From the NCBI RefSeq assembly GCF_001303895.1, contig NZ_LJSD01000050.1, forward strand, positions 1 through 64,000: 64,000 nt of DNA, in the 5' to 3' direction. A model generated the notes under the pieces. It searched no databases. It was not told the origin of the DNA and worked only from the letters and a program-made list of their open reading frames with translations. Positions 52,695 to 61,834 of the stretch are shown piece after piece. Numbering within the stretch: the stretch's first letter is position 1; every line of letters starts with the position of its first letter. The translations under genes and the position numbers were made by a program. Origin of the DNA: Mesorhizobium sp. 1M-11 (lineage in GTDB: Bacteria > Pseudomonadota > Alphaproteobacteria > Rhizobiales > Rhizobiaceae).

Positions 52695-53903
52695 ATGGCA
52701 ATGATCTCACGCGCGCTCGCAGTCGCGCTTCTGGCAAGCGTTTCGTTACCTGCGGCCGCACAGCAGTTTTCGGACAACAAGGTCAAGATCGGCATTCTGA
52801 ACGATCAATCCGGCGTCTATGCCGACTTCGGCGGTAAGTGGTCCTATGAGGCGGCCAAGATGGCGGTGGAAGACTTCGGCGGCAAGGTGAAGGATATGCC
52901 GATCGAGGTGGTCACCGCCGATCATCAGAACAAGGCAGACATCGCCTCCAACATTGCGCGCCAATGGTACGATACCGAGCAGGTCGACGCGATCATGGAG
53001 CTCACCACCTCGTCCGTCGCGCTCGCAGTCCAGGGCATCTCGCAGGAAAAGAAAAAGATCGACATCGTCACGGGTGCGGCGACCTCCGAACTCACCGGCA
53101 AATCCTGCTCGCCCTACGGGTTCCATTGGGCTTACGACACGCACGCCCTGGCCGTCGGCACCGGCGGAGCGCTGGTGCAGCAGGGCGGCGACACCTGGTT
53201 CTTCCTGACCGCGGACTATGCCTTCGGCTACTCGCTGGAAGAGCAGACCTCGAAATTCGTGACCTCGAAGGGTGGCAAGGTGCTGGGCGCCGTGCGCCAT
53301 CCGCTCGCCACCACGGACTATTCGTCCTTCCTGCTGCAGGCGCAGTCTTCCGGCGCCAAGGTCATCGGCCTTGCCAATGCCGGTCTGGACACCGCCAATG
53401 CGATCAAGCAGGCGGCGGAATTCGGCATCGTTTCCGGCGGCCAGCGCATGGCAGCACTTCTCTTCACCCTCGCCGAAGTGCATGGCCTGGGTCTGGAGGC
53501 GGCGCAGGGCCTGACGCTGACCGAAGGCTTCTACTGGGACCGCGACGATGAATCCCGCGCCTGGTCGAAGAAGTTCATGGACCGCACCGGCCGCATGCCG
53601 AACATGATCCAGGCCGGCACCTATTCGGCCGTGCTTCAATACCTCAAGGCTATCGACAAGGCCGGCACCGACGAAACCGAAGCGGTTTCGAAGAACCTGC
53701 ACGAAATGCCTGTCGAAGACGTCTTTGCCCGTGGCGGCAAGGTCGGCCCCAACGGCCGCATGATCTACGACATGTATCTGATGGAGGTGAAGAAGCCGTC
53801 GGAGAGCAAAGGCCCGTGGGACTACTACAAGGTTCTCGCGACCATTCCCGGCGACGAAGCCTACACCAAGCCTGCGGAGTCCGGATGCCCGCTGGTGAAG
53901 TAG
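52695..53903 (+). CDS. Liv-type ABC substrate-binding protein (system B)
   Basis: Periplasmic binding protein of 402 residues (peripla_BP_6) with signal peptide MAMISRALAVALLASVSLPAAAQ. The mature start is QFSDNKVKIGILNDQSGVYADFGG. GGGAGGAA lies five bases before the ATG; an in-frame ATG 14 codons upstream lacks a good site and would spoil the signal peptide. KIDIVTGAATSELTGKSCSPYGFHW is typical of receptors for amides, short acids or aromatic amino acids. It heads a complete five-gene importer operon; ligand unknown. Confidence 0.92.
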   Translation: MAMISRALAVALLASVSLPAAAQQFSDNKVKIGILNDQSGVYADFGGKWSYEAAKMAVEDFGGKVKDMPIEVVTADHQNKADIASNIARQWYDTEQVDAIMELTTSSVALAVQGISQEKKKIDIVTGAATSELTGKSCSPYGFHWAYDTHALAVGTGGALVQQGGDTWFFLTADYAFGYSLEEQTSKFVTSKGGKVLGAVRHPLATTDYSSFLLQAQSSGAKVIGLANAGLDTANAIKQAAEFGIVSGGQRMAALLFTLAEVHGLGLEAAQGLTLTEGFYWDRDDESRAWSKKFMDRTGRMPNMIQAGTYSAVLQYLKAIDKAGTDETEAVSKNLHEMPVEDVFARGGKVGPNGRMIYDMYLMEVKKPSESKGPWDYYKVLATIPGDEAYTKPAESGCPLVK

Positions 53904-53922
53904 GCCGCTGCCGCGAACAGGG

Positions 53923-54711
53923 ATGGGGGTATCGTTGAATACCGAATCCCAACCGAATTCAGGTTCTCCCGTCCTGTCCGCGCGCGGCTTGCGGCGTGAT
54001 TTTGCCGGCTTCGTTGCCGTGAAGGATGTCGACCTCGACGTCCATCACGGCAAGATCCATGCCCTGATCGGCCCGAATGGGGCCGGCAAGACGACCGTGT
54101 TCAACCTTTTGACCAAGTTCCTGCAACCCACCGCAGGAACCATCACCCTGGACGGTCACGACATCACCAAGGCTGCGCCGGCCAAGGTGGCGCGCATGGG
54201 CGTCGTGCGCTCGTTCCAGATATCGGCGACCTTTCCGCACCTGACCGTGCTCGACAATGTGCGGGTGGCGCTGCAGCGGCCAAACGGTCTCGCCACCCAG
54301 TTCTGGCGTTCGCTTTCCGCGCTTGACCAATTGACGCCAAAGGCCATGGACCTTTTGCAGGCCGTTGGCCTGGACAATGCAAGGAACAGGTTGGCATCCG
54401 ACCTTTCCTATGGCCGCAAGCGCGTGCTCGAGATCGCCACCACCCTGGCCCTCGACCCCAAGGTCCTGCTGCTCGACGAGCCGATGGCGGGCATGGGCCA
54501 TGAGGATGTCGGCGCGATCTCCAAACTGGTACACACGATTGCCCGGGACCGCGCTGTGCTGATGGTCGAGCACAATCTTTCCGTCGTCGCCGATATCGCC
54601 GACTGGGTGACAGTGCTGCAGCGCGGCCAGATGCTGGCCGCCGGAGATTACGACACGGTGAGCAAGGACGAGCGCGTGCGGGTTGCCTATATGGGGACCG
54701 AACATGAATAG
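53923..54711 (+). CDS. branched-chain-amino-acid-type ABC ATPase, LivG type (system B)
   Basis: A 262-residue ATPase with Walker A GPNGAGKTT, Q-loop RSFQISATFPHLTV, signature LSYGRKR (LivG form) and Walker B VLLLDEPMAGMG. The start could be the ATG at 53923 or the TTG at 53935; the latter has GGGGG at better spacing, so translation may begin four codons later. It ends eight bases inside the next gene. Confidence 0.91.
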   Translation: MGVSLNTESQPNSGSPVLSARGLRRDFAGFVAVKDVDLDVHHGKIHALIGPNGAGKTTVFNLLTKFLQPTAGTITLDGHDITKAAPAKVARMGVVRSFQISATFPHLTVLDNVRVALQRPNGLATQFWRSLSALDQLTPKAMDLLQAVGLDNARNRLASDLSYGRKRVLEIATTLALDPKVLLLDEPMAGMGHEDVGAISKLVHTIARDRAVLMVEHNLSVVADIADWVTVLQRGQMLAAGDYDTVSKDERVRVAYMGTEHE

Positions 54712-55414
54712 CGCCGCTCCCCTGCTCTCGGTCCGCGGCCTGAACGCCTGGTATGGCGAAAGCCATGCGCTGCACGGCGTCGACCTCGATATTCATCAGG
54801 GCGAGACGGTCACCCTGCTCGGACGCAACGGCGTCGGCAAGACGACGACATTGCGCGCGATCATGGGGCTGATCCGCAAGCGAACCGGCCAGGTGACGTT
54901 TGCCGGCAAGGACCTGATCAAGATGCCGTTGCACCACACGGCGCGCGCGGGCATCGCCTATGTGCCGGAAGAACGCGGCATCTTCGCCACGCTGACTGTC
55001 GACGAGAACCTGATGCTGCCGCCTGTGGTGGCGGAAGGCGGCATGGGCGTCGATGAGATTTTCGACCTGTTTCCGAACCTCAAGGAACGGCGCAACAGCC
55101 AGGGCACCAAGCTTTCCGGCGGAGAGCAGCAGATGCTGGCGATCGCGCGCATCCTGCGCACGGGCGCCAAGACGATCCTGCTCGATGAACCGACGGAAGG
55201 GCTGGCGCCGGTGATCGTGCAGCGCATCGGCGAACTGCTGGCGGAACTGAAGCGGCGCGGCATGACGATCCTGCTGGTCGAGCAGAATTTCCGCTTCGCC
55301 AGCCGCGTCGCGGACCGCTTCTATCTGATGGAGCATGGCAAGGTGCTGTCCGAGTTTCCGGTCGGCGAACTCGAGAGCCGAATGGATGAACTGCATGAAG
55401 TGCTGGGGGTCTGA
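54704..55414 (+). CDS. branched-chain-amino-acid-type ABC ATPase, LivF type (system B)
   Basis: A 236-residue ATPase: Walker A GRNGVGKTT (a slightly unusual P-loop), YVPEERGIFATLTV typical of LivF, signature LSGGEQQM, Walker B ILLDEPTEGLAP and VEQNFRFA. The ATG lies within the end of the LivG gene (8-base overlap). An in-frame ATG seven codons earlier also exists. Confidence 0.92.
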   Translation: MNSAAPLLSVRGLNAWYGESHALHGVDLDIHQGETVTLLGRNGVGKTTTLRAIMGLIRKRTGQVTFAGKDLIKMPLHHTARAGIAYVPEERGIFATLTVDENLMLPPVVAEGGMGVDEIFDLFPNLKERRNSQGTKLSGGEQQMLAIARILRTGAKTILLDEPTEGLAPVIVQRIGELLAELKRRGMTILLVEQNFRFASRVADRFYLMEHGKVLSEFPVGELESRMDELHEVLGV

Positions 55415-55417
55415 ACG

Positions 55418-56299
55418 GTGATTTTCGGCATCCCCATTCAGGCCTTTGCCGGACAGCTGCTGGTCGGACTGATCAACGGCTCCTTCTACGCCATGCTGTC
55501 GCTCGGCCTCGCCATCATCTTCGGCCTGCTGCGCGTCATCAACTTCGCGCATGGCGCGCAATACATGCTCGGTGCCTTCATCGGCTATCTCGTCCTCGCC
55601 AAGCTCGGCATCGGCTATTGGCCGGCGCTGATCCTGGTGCCGATCGTGGTCGGCCTGTTCGGCATCGTCGTCGAACGACTCGCCCTGTCGCGGCTCTACG
55701 AGGTGGATCCGCTCTACGGCCTGCTCTTCACCTTCGGGCTCGCCTTGGTGCTGGAAGGCGTTTTCCGCTATGTCTACGGCGTTTCCGGCAACCCCTATCC
55801 GGTGCCGACGGCTCTCGCCGGCGGCGTCAATCTCGGCTTCATGTTCCTGCCGATCTACCGCGGCTGGATCGTCGTGGCGTCGCTCATCGTCTGCCTGGGT
55901 GCCTGGCTTCTGGTCGAAAAGACCAAATTCGGTTCGTATCTGCGCGCCGCGACCGAGAACCCCAAGCTGGTGCAGTCCTTCGGGGTCAACGTGCCGATGC
56001 TGCTGACGCTGACCTACGGCCTCGGTGCCGGCCTTGCCGGGCTCGCCGGCATCATGGCCGCCCCAGTCTACCAGGTCAGTCCCTTGATGGGCTCCAACAT
56101 GATCATCATCGTGTTCGCCGTGGTGGTGGTCGGCGGCATGGGCTCGATCCTGGGAGCGATCCTGACCGGCTATATGCTCGGTCTCGCAGAAGGCCTGACC
56201 AAGGTGTTCTACCCGGAAGCTTCGAGCATCGTCATCTTCGTGATCATGGCGATCGTCCTGCTGATCCGCCCCGCCGGCCTGTTCGGGAAGGACGCCTGA
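55418..56299 (+). CDS. branched-chain-amino-acid-type ABC permease, LivH type (system B)
   Basis: A 293-residue permease with about eight membrane segments and the LivH motif GLAIIFGLLRVINFAHGAQYM. The ATPase-contact loop is LRAATENPKLVQSFGVNVPML. GTG start, three bases after the LivF stop. The C-terminal IRPAGLFGKDA ending is standard. Confidence 0.93.
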   Translation: MIFGIPIQAFAGQLLVGLINGSFYAMLSLGLAIIFGLLRVINFAHGAQYMLGAFIGYLVLAKLGIGYWPALILVPIVVGLFGIVVERLALSRLYEVDPLYGLLFTFGLALVLEGVFRYVYGVSGNPYPVPTALAGGVNLGFMFLPIYRGWIVVASLIVCLGAWLLVEKTKFGSYLRAATENPKLVQSFGVNVPMLLTLTYGLGAGLAGLAGIMAAPVYQVSPLMGSNMIIIVFAVVVVGGMGSILGAILTGYMLGLAEGLTKVFYPEASSIVIFVIMAIVLLIRPAGLFGKDA

Positions 56300-56300
56300 T

Positions 56301-57278
56301 ATGACCGACGCGACCGTCCAACCGGGCAAGACCGGAACCGCGAACCGCCTGGAGACCGTCCTGATCGGGCTCGGCGTGGTGGCGCTTCTGGCGCTGCCGT
56401 TCTTCGTCTACCCGATCTTCATCATGAAGATGATGTGCTTCGCGCTGTTCGCCTGCGCCTTCAATCTTCTGCTCGGCTATACGGGCCTGCTGTCCTTCGG
56501 ACATGCCGCCTTCTTTGGAGGAGCCGCCTATTTCACGGCGCATGCTGTCAAGGTGTGGGGCGTTTCGCCTGAAATCGGCATTTTTATCGGCGTTGCCGGC
56601 GCGGCCTTGCTCGGCCTCGTCATCGGTTTCTTCGCCATTCGCCGCCAGGGCATCTATTTCGCCATGATCACGCTGGCGCTTTCGCAAATGTTCTTCTTCT
56701 TCTGCGTGCAGGCCGGGTTCACCGGCGGCGAGGACGGCATCCAGGGCGTGCCGCGCGGAACCTTCCTCGGCGTGTTCGACCTGCATGACGAGCATACGAT
56801 GTATTATTTCGTCGCCGCCAATTTCCTGCTCGGCCTTTTCATCGTCTGGCGCATCGTCAATTCGCCCTTCGGCCTCATCCTGCGTTCGATCCGCGAGAAC
56901 GAGAACCGCGCCATCTCGCTCGGCTATTCCGTGCAGAACTACAAGCTCGCCGCTTTCGTGATGTCGGCAGCACTCGCTGGGCTTGCCGGTGCGATCAAGG
57001 CGCTGGTCTTCCAGTTCGCCACGCTGACCGACGTCGCCTGGCAGATGTCGGGAGAAGTCATCCTGATGACGCTGCTGGGCGGCATCGGCACGATGGCCGG
57101 TCCGATCTTCGGCGCCGGCTTTGTCGTCGCCTTGCAGAACCTGCTCGCGACCTCGGACTTCCCGGTGACCATCGCCACGGGCCTGATCTTCATGGTCTGC
57201 GTTCTGATTTTCCGCAAAGGCATCGTCGGCGAGATCTATGCGTGGCTGGATCGCCGGCGTGGGGAAAAGCCGGAATAA
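56301..57278 (+). CDS. branched-chain-amino-acid-type ABC permease, LivM type (system B)
   Basis: A 325-residue permease. LLGYTGLLSFGHAAFFGGAAYF is the LivM motif, and the contact loop is LRSIRENENRAISLGYSVQNYKL. It begins one base after the LivH stop and is the last gene of system B. A strong stem-loop follows before the convergent binding-protein gene. Confidence 0.93.
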   Translation: MTDATVQPGKTGTANRLETVLIGLGVVALLALPFFVYPIFIMKMMCFALFACAFNLLLGYTGLLSFGHAAFFGGAAYFTAHAVKVWGVSPEIGIFIGVAGAALLGLVIGFFAIRRQGIYFAMITLALSQMFFFFCVQAGFTGGEDGIQGVPRGTFLGVFDLHDEHTMYYFVAANFLLGLFIVWRIVNSPFGLILRSIRENENRAISLGYSVQNYKLAAFVMSAALAGLAGAIKALVFQFATLTDVAWQMSGEVILMTLLGGIGTMAGPIFGAGFVVALQNLLATSDFPVTIATGLIFMVCVLIFRKGIVGEIYAWLDRRRGEKPE

Positions 57279-57316
57279 CGCACGCAGAAAATGGTGCGCT
57301 ACGCTTGAGGGCTCAG

Positions 57317-57355
57317 CCTGGATCGGTCGATACAATCAGCATCGACCGATCCAGG
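57317..57355. terminator. bidirectional stem-loop between convergent operons
   Basis: A perfect 15-bp stem (CCTGGATCGGTCGAT / ATCGACCGATCCAGG) with a 9-base loop lies midway between the LivM stop of system B and the convergent binding-protein stop. There is no T-run, but stem strength and position suggest a terminator or RNA-end stabiliser for both. Confidence 0.75.
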
Positions 57356-57401
57356 GACGAGCGCGAAGCCTCGGCCGGCGATGGCATCCGCCTGAAGCCG
57401 G

Positions 57402-58667
57402 CTACTTCTGGATTTCGGCCTTGGTCTTGCTGACATCGTCGGCACTCATCTCTCCGACCGTCTCGACCTTGCCGTCCTTGACTTTCCACAGCCGGAACGG
57501 ACCCGTGATGTCGCCATACTGGTCGAAGGAGACCGGGCCGATGACGCCTTCATATTTTACCGACTTGCCTTCCTTAATCAGCGCAAGCGCCTTGGCAAAT
57601 TCCTCCTTACCGGCATGGATCGGCTCGCCTTTGTCGGAAACCACTTCCGGGATCGCCGCCTTGATCGCGGCGGCATCGCCCTTGCCGGCCTTGGCGATGG
57701 CCAATGCCACGATCGCACCCGCATCGTAGGAGCGGTCGGCAGCCGGCGCGTCGGGTTTGATGCCACCGGAGAAGGCTTCATAGGCGCCGTAGAAATAGTC
57801 GGTCGAGGCCGTCTTGCTGGTGCCCGACGAGGTGCCATAGGCCTCATTGAGATATTGCGCGCCGACGGCATCGATGAACTCGGCCGAGTTCATGCCGTCA
57901 TTGAGCAGGAATTTCTGCGCGCCGCCTCCGGAGATCCAGGCGCGCGCGATCGTTGCGCCGTCGACCGGATAGCTGACGAGATAAAGCGCCTCGGGTTCGC
58001 CGGCCATCGCGGCGCTCGCCTCGGCCGAATAGCTCGCCTGCTTTTCGTTGTAAGGCGTCGTCGAGGTGATGGTGCCGCCGAGCTTCTTGTAGGCGTCGGC
58101 GAATTCCTTGACCATGTTGACGCCGAAGTCGTTGTTGACGTGGATGATGGCAAGCTTCTTCAGGCCCTGGTCGATGGCGTATTTCGCGGCGGCCGTACCT
58201 TGCAGCGCATCCGAGGTGATGGTGCGGAAGAAGACCCCGTTGGTCTTGCCGTCCTTGCCAAGCGCGGTCAGCGTCGGCGAAGACGAAGCCGGCGACACCT
58301 GCACGATACCTGCGGGCGCGGTCACAGAGGTCAGGATCGGGATCGACACCGACGAGATGATGCCGCCGATGATGACCGGCACCTTCTTGATGTTGACCAG
58401 CTGCGTCGCCTGGTCGACGGCGACATTACCCTGGCTCTGGCTGTCGCGCGTGTCGGTGACGAGCTTGCAGCCGCCGACGCCGCCGGCCTCGTTGAAATCG
58501 CGGAACGCCATCTCGACGGATTTCGCGCCGGCCTGGCCATACTCGCCGGCAGGCCCGGTCAGTTCCATGACCAGTCCGACGGTGATGTCGCAATCGGCGG
58601 CAAGCGCCGGCGCGGCCGAAGCTGCCAGTGCAGCCAGCATGGTGGTGGCGAAAAGATGTTTCTTCAT
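57402..58667 (-). CDS. Liv-type ABC substrate-binding protein (probably of system C)
   Basis: Periplasmic binding protein of 421 residues (peripla_BP_6) with signal peptide MKKHLFATTMLAALAASAAPALA. It has a cysteine two residues into the mature form (ADCDITVGLVMELTGPAGEYGQ). AAGGGGAAG precedes the ATG. System B has its own receptor, and system C (61031 on) has none in the window, so this protein most likely serves C. It is last in a leftward operon with a GntR regulator, a TIGR04076 protein and an aldo/keto reductase. Confidence 0.9.
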   Translation of the reverse strand: MKKHLFATTMLAALAASAAPALAADCDITVGLVMELTGPAGEYGQAGAKSVEMAFRDFNEAGGVGGCKLVTDTRDSQSQGNVAVDQATQLVNIKKVPVIIGGIISSVSIPILTSVTAPAGIVQVSPASSSPTLTALGKDGKTNGVFFRTITSDALQGTAAAKYAIDQGLKKLAIIHVNNDFGVNMVKEFADAYKKLGGTITSTTPYNEKQASYSAEASAAMAGEPEALYLVSYPVDGATIARAWISGGGAQKFLLNDGMNSAEFIDAVGAQYLNEAYGTSSGTSKTASTDYFYGAYEAFSGGIKPDAPAADRSYDAGAIVALAIAKAGKGDAAAIKAAIPEVVSDKGEPIHAGKEEFAKALALIKEGKSVKYEGVIGPVSFDQYGDITGPFRLWKVKDGKVETVGEMSADDVSKTKAEIQK

Positions 58668-58742
58668 GTCACTTCCCCTTTGTTATGGCCATGCTCCCGA
58701 CACGGCCCTGTTTGGTCTGCGAGAGGTCCGAGCTGCCTTCGA

Positions 58743-59792
58743 TCAGGCAGCTCCCTTGTTGAGGTTGTATTTCATGATCGAGCCGTGGCGGCCGTGGCGG
58801 TCGCGCTCGAGCGTGTAGACATCGCCTTCGATCTCGCTCGCCTTGGCGAGCACTGCAGCGATCTGTTCCTGATCCCGGTCGGTCAGGCTGATGTCCGAGA
58901 TGGCGAGGTTCGAAGCCAGATGCGCCCGGCTGCGTGCGCCGACGATGACCGCCGCCACCGAGGGGCGCGACAGCATGGCGGCACTGGCGATGGTGGCGAT
59001 GTCGGCGCCATGGCGGTCAGCCACCGCACGCAGGGTCCGCAACAGCTCCTGGAACAGGTTCCAGCCGCCGAAATCGTCGATGATCAGTTTGTATTTGACG
59101 AGCGAACGGTTCTCATAGGGCTCGGCGGGCTCAGCCGCACCGAGCCAGCGATCGCCCAGGAAGCCGCCGGCGACGGTGCCGTAACACAGGAACGCAATGC
59201 CGTTTTCCGCGGCAAGAGCGGCCATGCGCTTGGCCGGCCGCGCATCAAGCAGCGAATATTGCACCTGCATGGAGGTCAGCGGCACACCGGCCGCAACGAT
59301 CGCCTCGACATGATCCGTATCGAAATTGGTGCCGCCGATCCGATCGATCTTGCCGGCCTGCCTCAGCTCGTTCAGCCAGCCCGCGGTCTCCAGCCACCGC
59401 GGCGCTTCGTAATCCCACCAGTGAAACTGCACCAGGTCGAGCCGGTCGAGATTGAGCCGCCGCAACGACTGGTCGATGACGCCTTCGACATAATTCTTGG
59501 TGATACGCGGCAGGACATCGAGATCGGGCACGAACTTGGTATGCACCTTGATGCGGTCGAGCGCTTCCTGCCCGCGCTCGTCCCTGTAGCGCAGCCGGAA
59601 ACGGCCGATCAGTTCCTCGACGCCTGTATAGATATCGGCGCAGTCGAAGGTGGTGATACCGGCATCGGCAAAGGCGATCATGTCGGCAATGGGGTCGTCG
59701 CTGGAGGCAGCGCCGTGGCCGCTGGCCATCTGCCAGCCGCCGCGGATGACCCGCGAAATCTCATAATCCGATGCCAGTCTGGTTCTCTGCAT
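58743..59792 (-). CDS. aldo/keto reductase family protein
   Basis: A 349-residue NAD(P)H-dependent oxidoreductase. The catalytic tetrad is visible: Asp and Tyr in TFDCADIYTG, Lys in VHTKF and His in QFHWWDY. The cofactor region SAAMLSRPSVAAVIVGARSRAHLASNL lies near the end. It is ten bases downstream of the TIGR04076 gene and precedes the binding-protein gene, so it probably acts on the imported compound. The substrate is unknown. Confidence 0.9.
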   Translation of the reverse strand: MQRTRLASDYEISRVIRGGWQMASGHGAASSDDPIADMIAFADAGITTFDCADIYTGVEELIGRFRLRYRDERGQEALDRIKVHTKFVPDLDVLPRITKNYVEGVIDQSLRRLNLDRLDLVQFHWWDYEAPRWLETAGWLNELRQAGKIDRIGGTNFDTDHVEAIVAAGVPLTSMQVQYSLLDARPAKRMAALAAENGIAFLCYGTVAGGFLGDRWLGAAEPAEPYENRSLVKYKLIIDDFGGWNLFQELLRTLRAVADRHGADIATIASAAMLSRPSVAAVIVGARSRAHLASNLAISDISLTDRDQEQIAAVLAKASEIEGDVYTLERDRHGRHGSIMKYNLNKGAA

Positions 59793-59802
59793 GCTTGTCG
59801 TC

Positions 59803-60153
59803 TCAATCGTCGTTCAGCGGCACGGCCGTCGTCTCGGCATGGCTGAAGCGGCGCAGGCCGGTTCGGGTGATGCGGAAACGCGAGCTGCAATTGGGATCCG
59901 GACAGGCCACCTCGGCGTCGGTCGTCATCCAGTCGTTCTTATGGGTCGGCCGCTGCTTGGCCGGCAACAGCGGCAGAAGAGCCGCCAGCGAATAGATCGA
60001 GAAGCCCTGCCCGGGCGGCAGATGCAACATCTCGCCGCGCATCTCGAAATAATCTCCAACCTTGGCGCCGCAATAGATCGCTCCGCCTTCCGGCGCGGTC
60101 ACTTCGACGCGCAGATCGTGGAGCTCGAAGGAATCATCTTGCCTTTCAGCCAT
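59803..60153 (-). CDS. small TIGR04076-like protein
   Basis: A 116-residue protein of unknown biochemical role. The pattern LRVEVTAPEGGAIYCGAKVGDYFEMRGEMLHLPPGQGFSIYSLAALLPLLPAKQR matches the TIGR04076 type, with a central (C)G-x-K-V-G-D motif and C-terminal CPDPNCSSRFRI that could bind metal. It overlaps the GntR gene by eight bases and is followed closely by the reductase gene. Such proteins often sit beside aldo/keto reductases, suggesting a shared pathway. Confidence 0.75.
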   Translation of the reverse strand: MAERQDDSFELHDLRVEVTAPEGGAIYCGAKVGDYFEMRGEMLHLPPGQGFSIYSLAALLPLLPAKQRPTHKNDWMTTDAEVACPDPNCSSRFRITRTGLRRFSHAETTAVPLNDD

Positions 60154-60859
60154 GCCGCAGCTCCCGCGCTTCGATCTCCTCGGCGTCGAGGCGACCGCGA
60201 ATCAGGTTGAACGAACGGGTGATGTCGTCGGTCAGCGCCTTGACCGAGCCGGCGACATCGCGGCGCTCCAGGGCCTCGATCAATGCCCAGTGATGATGGG
60301 TGGCCGGGATGTCGCGGTTCTCGTCATGGATCTGGGCCGCCTTGCGGACATAGGGACCGGATTGCAGCCACAGGCTTTCCACGATGGGGATCAGCACCGC
60401 TGAGCCGGCAGCCCGGTAGACGTAGAAATGGAAGGCATGGTTGAGCTCGGACGTCTTGTGCGCCTTGTCGCTGTCGTTGCTGGCGAAAGCGGCCTCGCAG
60501 GCCGAGGTCAGCTGCCTGAGTTCAATGAAATCGGCAGCAGCGAGATTGGGCAAGGCAAGTGCCGTGATCTGTCCCTCGATGAGACAGCGGGCGCGGGCAA
60601 GATCTTCCAGTCTTTCGCGCGTGATCAGAGGCACCCGGACGGACCGGTTCGGCAGCGCCTCCAGCGCCTGTTCTGAAACCAGACGGCCGAGTGCCTCGCG
60701 CACCGGCATGGTGCTGGTCGCCAGGGTCTCGGCGAGGTCGACGATGCGCATGATCTCGCCCGCGTCGAACATGCCGTGGATCAGCGAGCGGCGCAGTTCG
60801 GCATAGACGCGGTCGTGCAATGTCTCGCGCACGACCGGCGAAAGCGCGCGGCGACTCAT
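60146..60859 (-). CDS. GntR-family regulator, FadR/FCD type
   Basis: A 237-residue regulator: winged helix-turn-helix at about residues 12-75 (ETLATSTMPVREALGRLVSEQALEALPNRSVRV) and FCD effector domain with metal-binding histidines (SELNHAFHFYVYRAAGS, THHHWALIEALERRD). It is divergent from the ATPase and permease genes of system C and heads the leftward operon. A GTTTGATCAAAC palindrome between the two operons is its likely operator. Confidence 0.9.
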   Translation of the reverse strand: MSRRALSPVVRETLHDRVYAELRRSLIHGMFDAGEIMRIVDLAETLATSTMPVREALGRLVSEQALEALPNRSVRVPLITRERLEDLARARCLIEGQITALALPNLAAADFIELRQLTSACEAAFASNDSDKAHKTSELNHAFHFYVYRAAGSAVLIPIVESLWLQSGPYVRKAAQIHDENRDIPATHHHWALIEALERRDVAGSVKALTDDITRSFNLIRGRLDAEEIEARELRHG

Positions 60860-60988
60860 GCCGCCGCCCTGTCACGGTGGTTCGGACCAGTTCTGCAAAT
60901 TTCGCGATCAGGCATTTCGTCCACCATTCGGAGCCGGACACCTCAAGCCATTGCTCATTTTCGTAGTTGCAATTTGCTGCGATGTAAA

Positions 60989-61000
60989 GTTTGATCAAAC
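60989..61000. promoter_or_regulatory. GntR/FCD operator candidate GTTTGATCAAAC
   Basis: A perfect 12-bp palindrome, with an added half-site GATCAAAA at 61007-61014, lies in the divergent region between the regulator and system C. TTGATCAA cores are known for FCD-type operators. It is 31 bases before the system C start, so it should control the transporter directly. Confidence 0.6.
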
Positions 61001-61030
61001 ATCACAGATCAAAATAATCGATCGGCCACG

Positions 61031-61834
61031 ATGCAGCCTGTCGCACATGCCTCTTCGGATACACCCAACGGCCCGCTCGTCGAGGCGCGCGATCTGGTCA
61101 AGCAGTTCGGCGGCCTGCGCGCCGTCGACTGCATGTCGATCACCTTGCATCGCGGCGAGATGGCAGGGCTGATCGGCCCGAACGGCGCCGGCAAGACCAC
61201 CCTCTTCAATTTGATCGCTGGCAGCCTGAACCCGACATCCGGCTCGATCCGGATCGGCGGTGTCGAGGTTGCGCAGGAGCGACCGGAACGGCGCATCGCA
61301 CGCGGCATCGGACGCACGTTCCAGATTCCGCGCCCCTTCGCCGAAATGACGGTGCTGGAAAATGTCCTGACCGGCAGCCAACGGCAGTCCGGCGAACGCA
61401 TATGGATGAATTTTCTCCAGCCGGCCCGTGTTGCCGCTGAGGAGCGCCAGGCCGTCGAGAAAGCGCGCGCCCTGCTCGACTTCGTCAAACTGTCCGGATT
61501 GGAAGCCGAGCCGGCACGGGTGCTGTCGGGCGGACAGCGCAAGCTCCTGGAACTGGCGCGCGTGCTGATGGCGGACCCTGAGACCATCCTGCTCGACGAA
61601 CCGGCAGCCGGCGTCAACCCGACGCTGCTGGAGCTCATCATCGATCGCGTGCTCGAACTCAACGGCCAGGGCAAGTCGATCCTGCTGATCGAGCACAATA
61701 TGGACATGGTTGCCCGGCTGTGCGGTCGCGTGGTCGTCATGGCGGCGGGAAAGCTGCTGACGGAAGGAACTCCCGACGAGGTCTCGCGCAATCGCACCGT
61801 GATCGAAGCCTATCTCGGCGAGGTCGCGGCATGA
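61031..61834 (+). CDS. branched-chain-amino-acid-type ABC ATPase, LivG type (system C)
   Basis: A 267-residue ATPase with Walker A GPNGAGKTT, Q-loop RTFQIPRPFAEMTV, signature LSGGQRK and Walker B ILLDEPAAGVNP. The ATG at 61031 gives about 15 polar N-terminal residues before the ATPase fold; no strong ribosome site is visible. It heads the system C operon and overlaps the next ATPase by ATGA. Confidence 0.9.
   Translation: MQPVAHASSDTPNGPLVEARDLVKQFGGLRAVDCMSITLHRGEMAGLIGPNGAGKTTLFNLIAGSLNPTSGSIRIGGVEVAQERPERRIARGIGRTFQIPRPFAEMTVLENVLTGSQRQSGERIWMNFLQPARVAAEERQAVEKARALLDFVKLSGLEAEPARVLSGGQRKLLELARVLMADPETILLDEPAAGVNPTLLELIIDRVLELNGQGKSILLIEHNMDMVARLCGRVVVMAAGKLLTEGTPDEVSRNRTVIEAYLGEVAA

Noticed and set aside
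54164..56329. A 721-codon minus-strand open frame across system B
   Set aside because: It opposes LivG, LivF and LivH genes with intact motifs; its composition is that of a complement-strand shadow.
57615..59846. A 743-codon plus-strand open frame opposite the binding protein and aldo/keto reductase
   Set aside because: Both minus-strand genes have clear motifs, signal peptide and ribosome sites; the plus frame has none.
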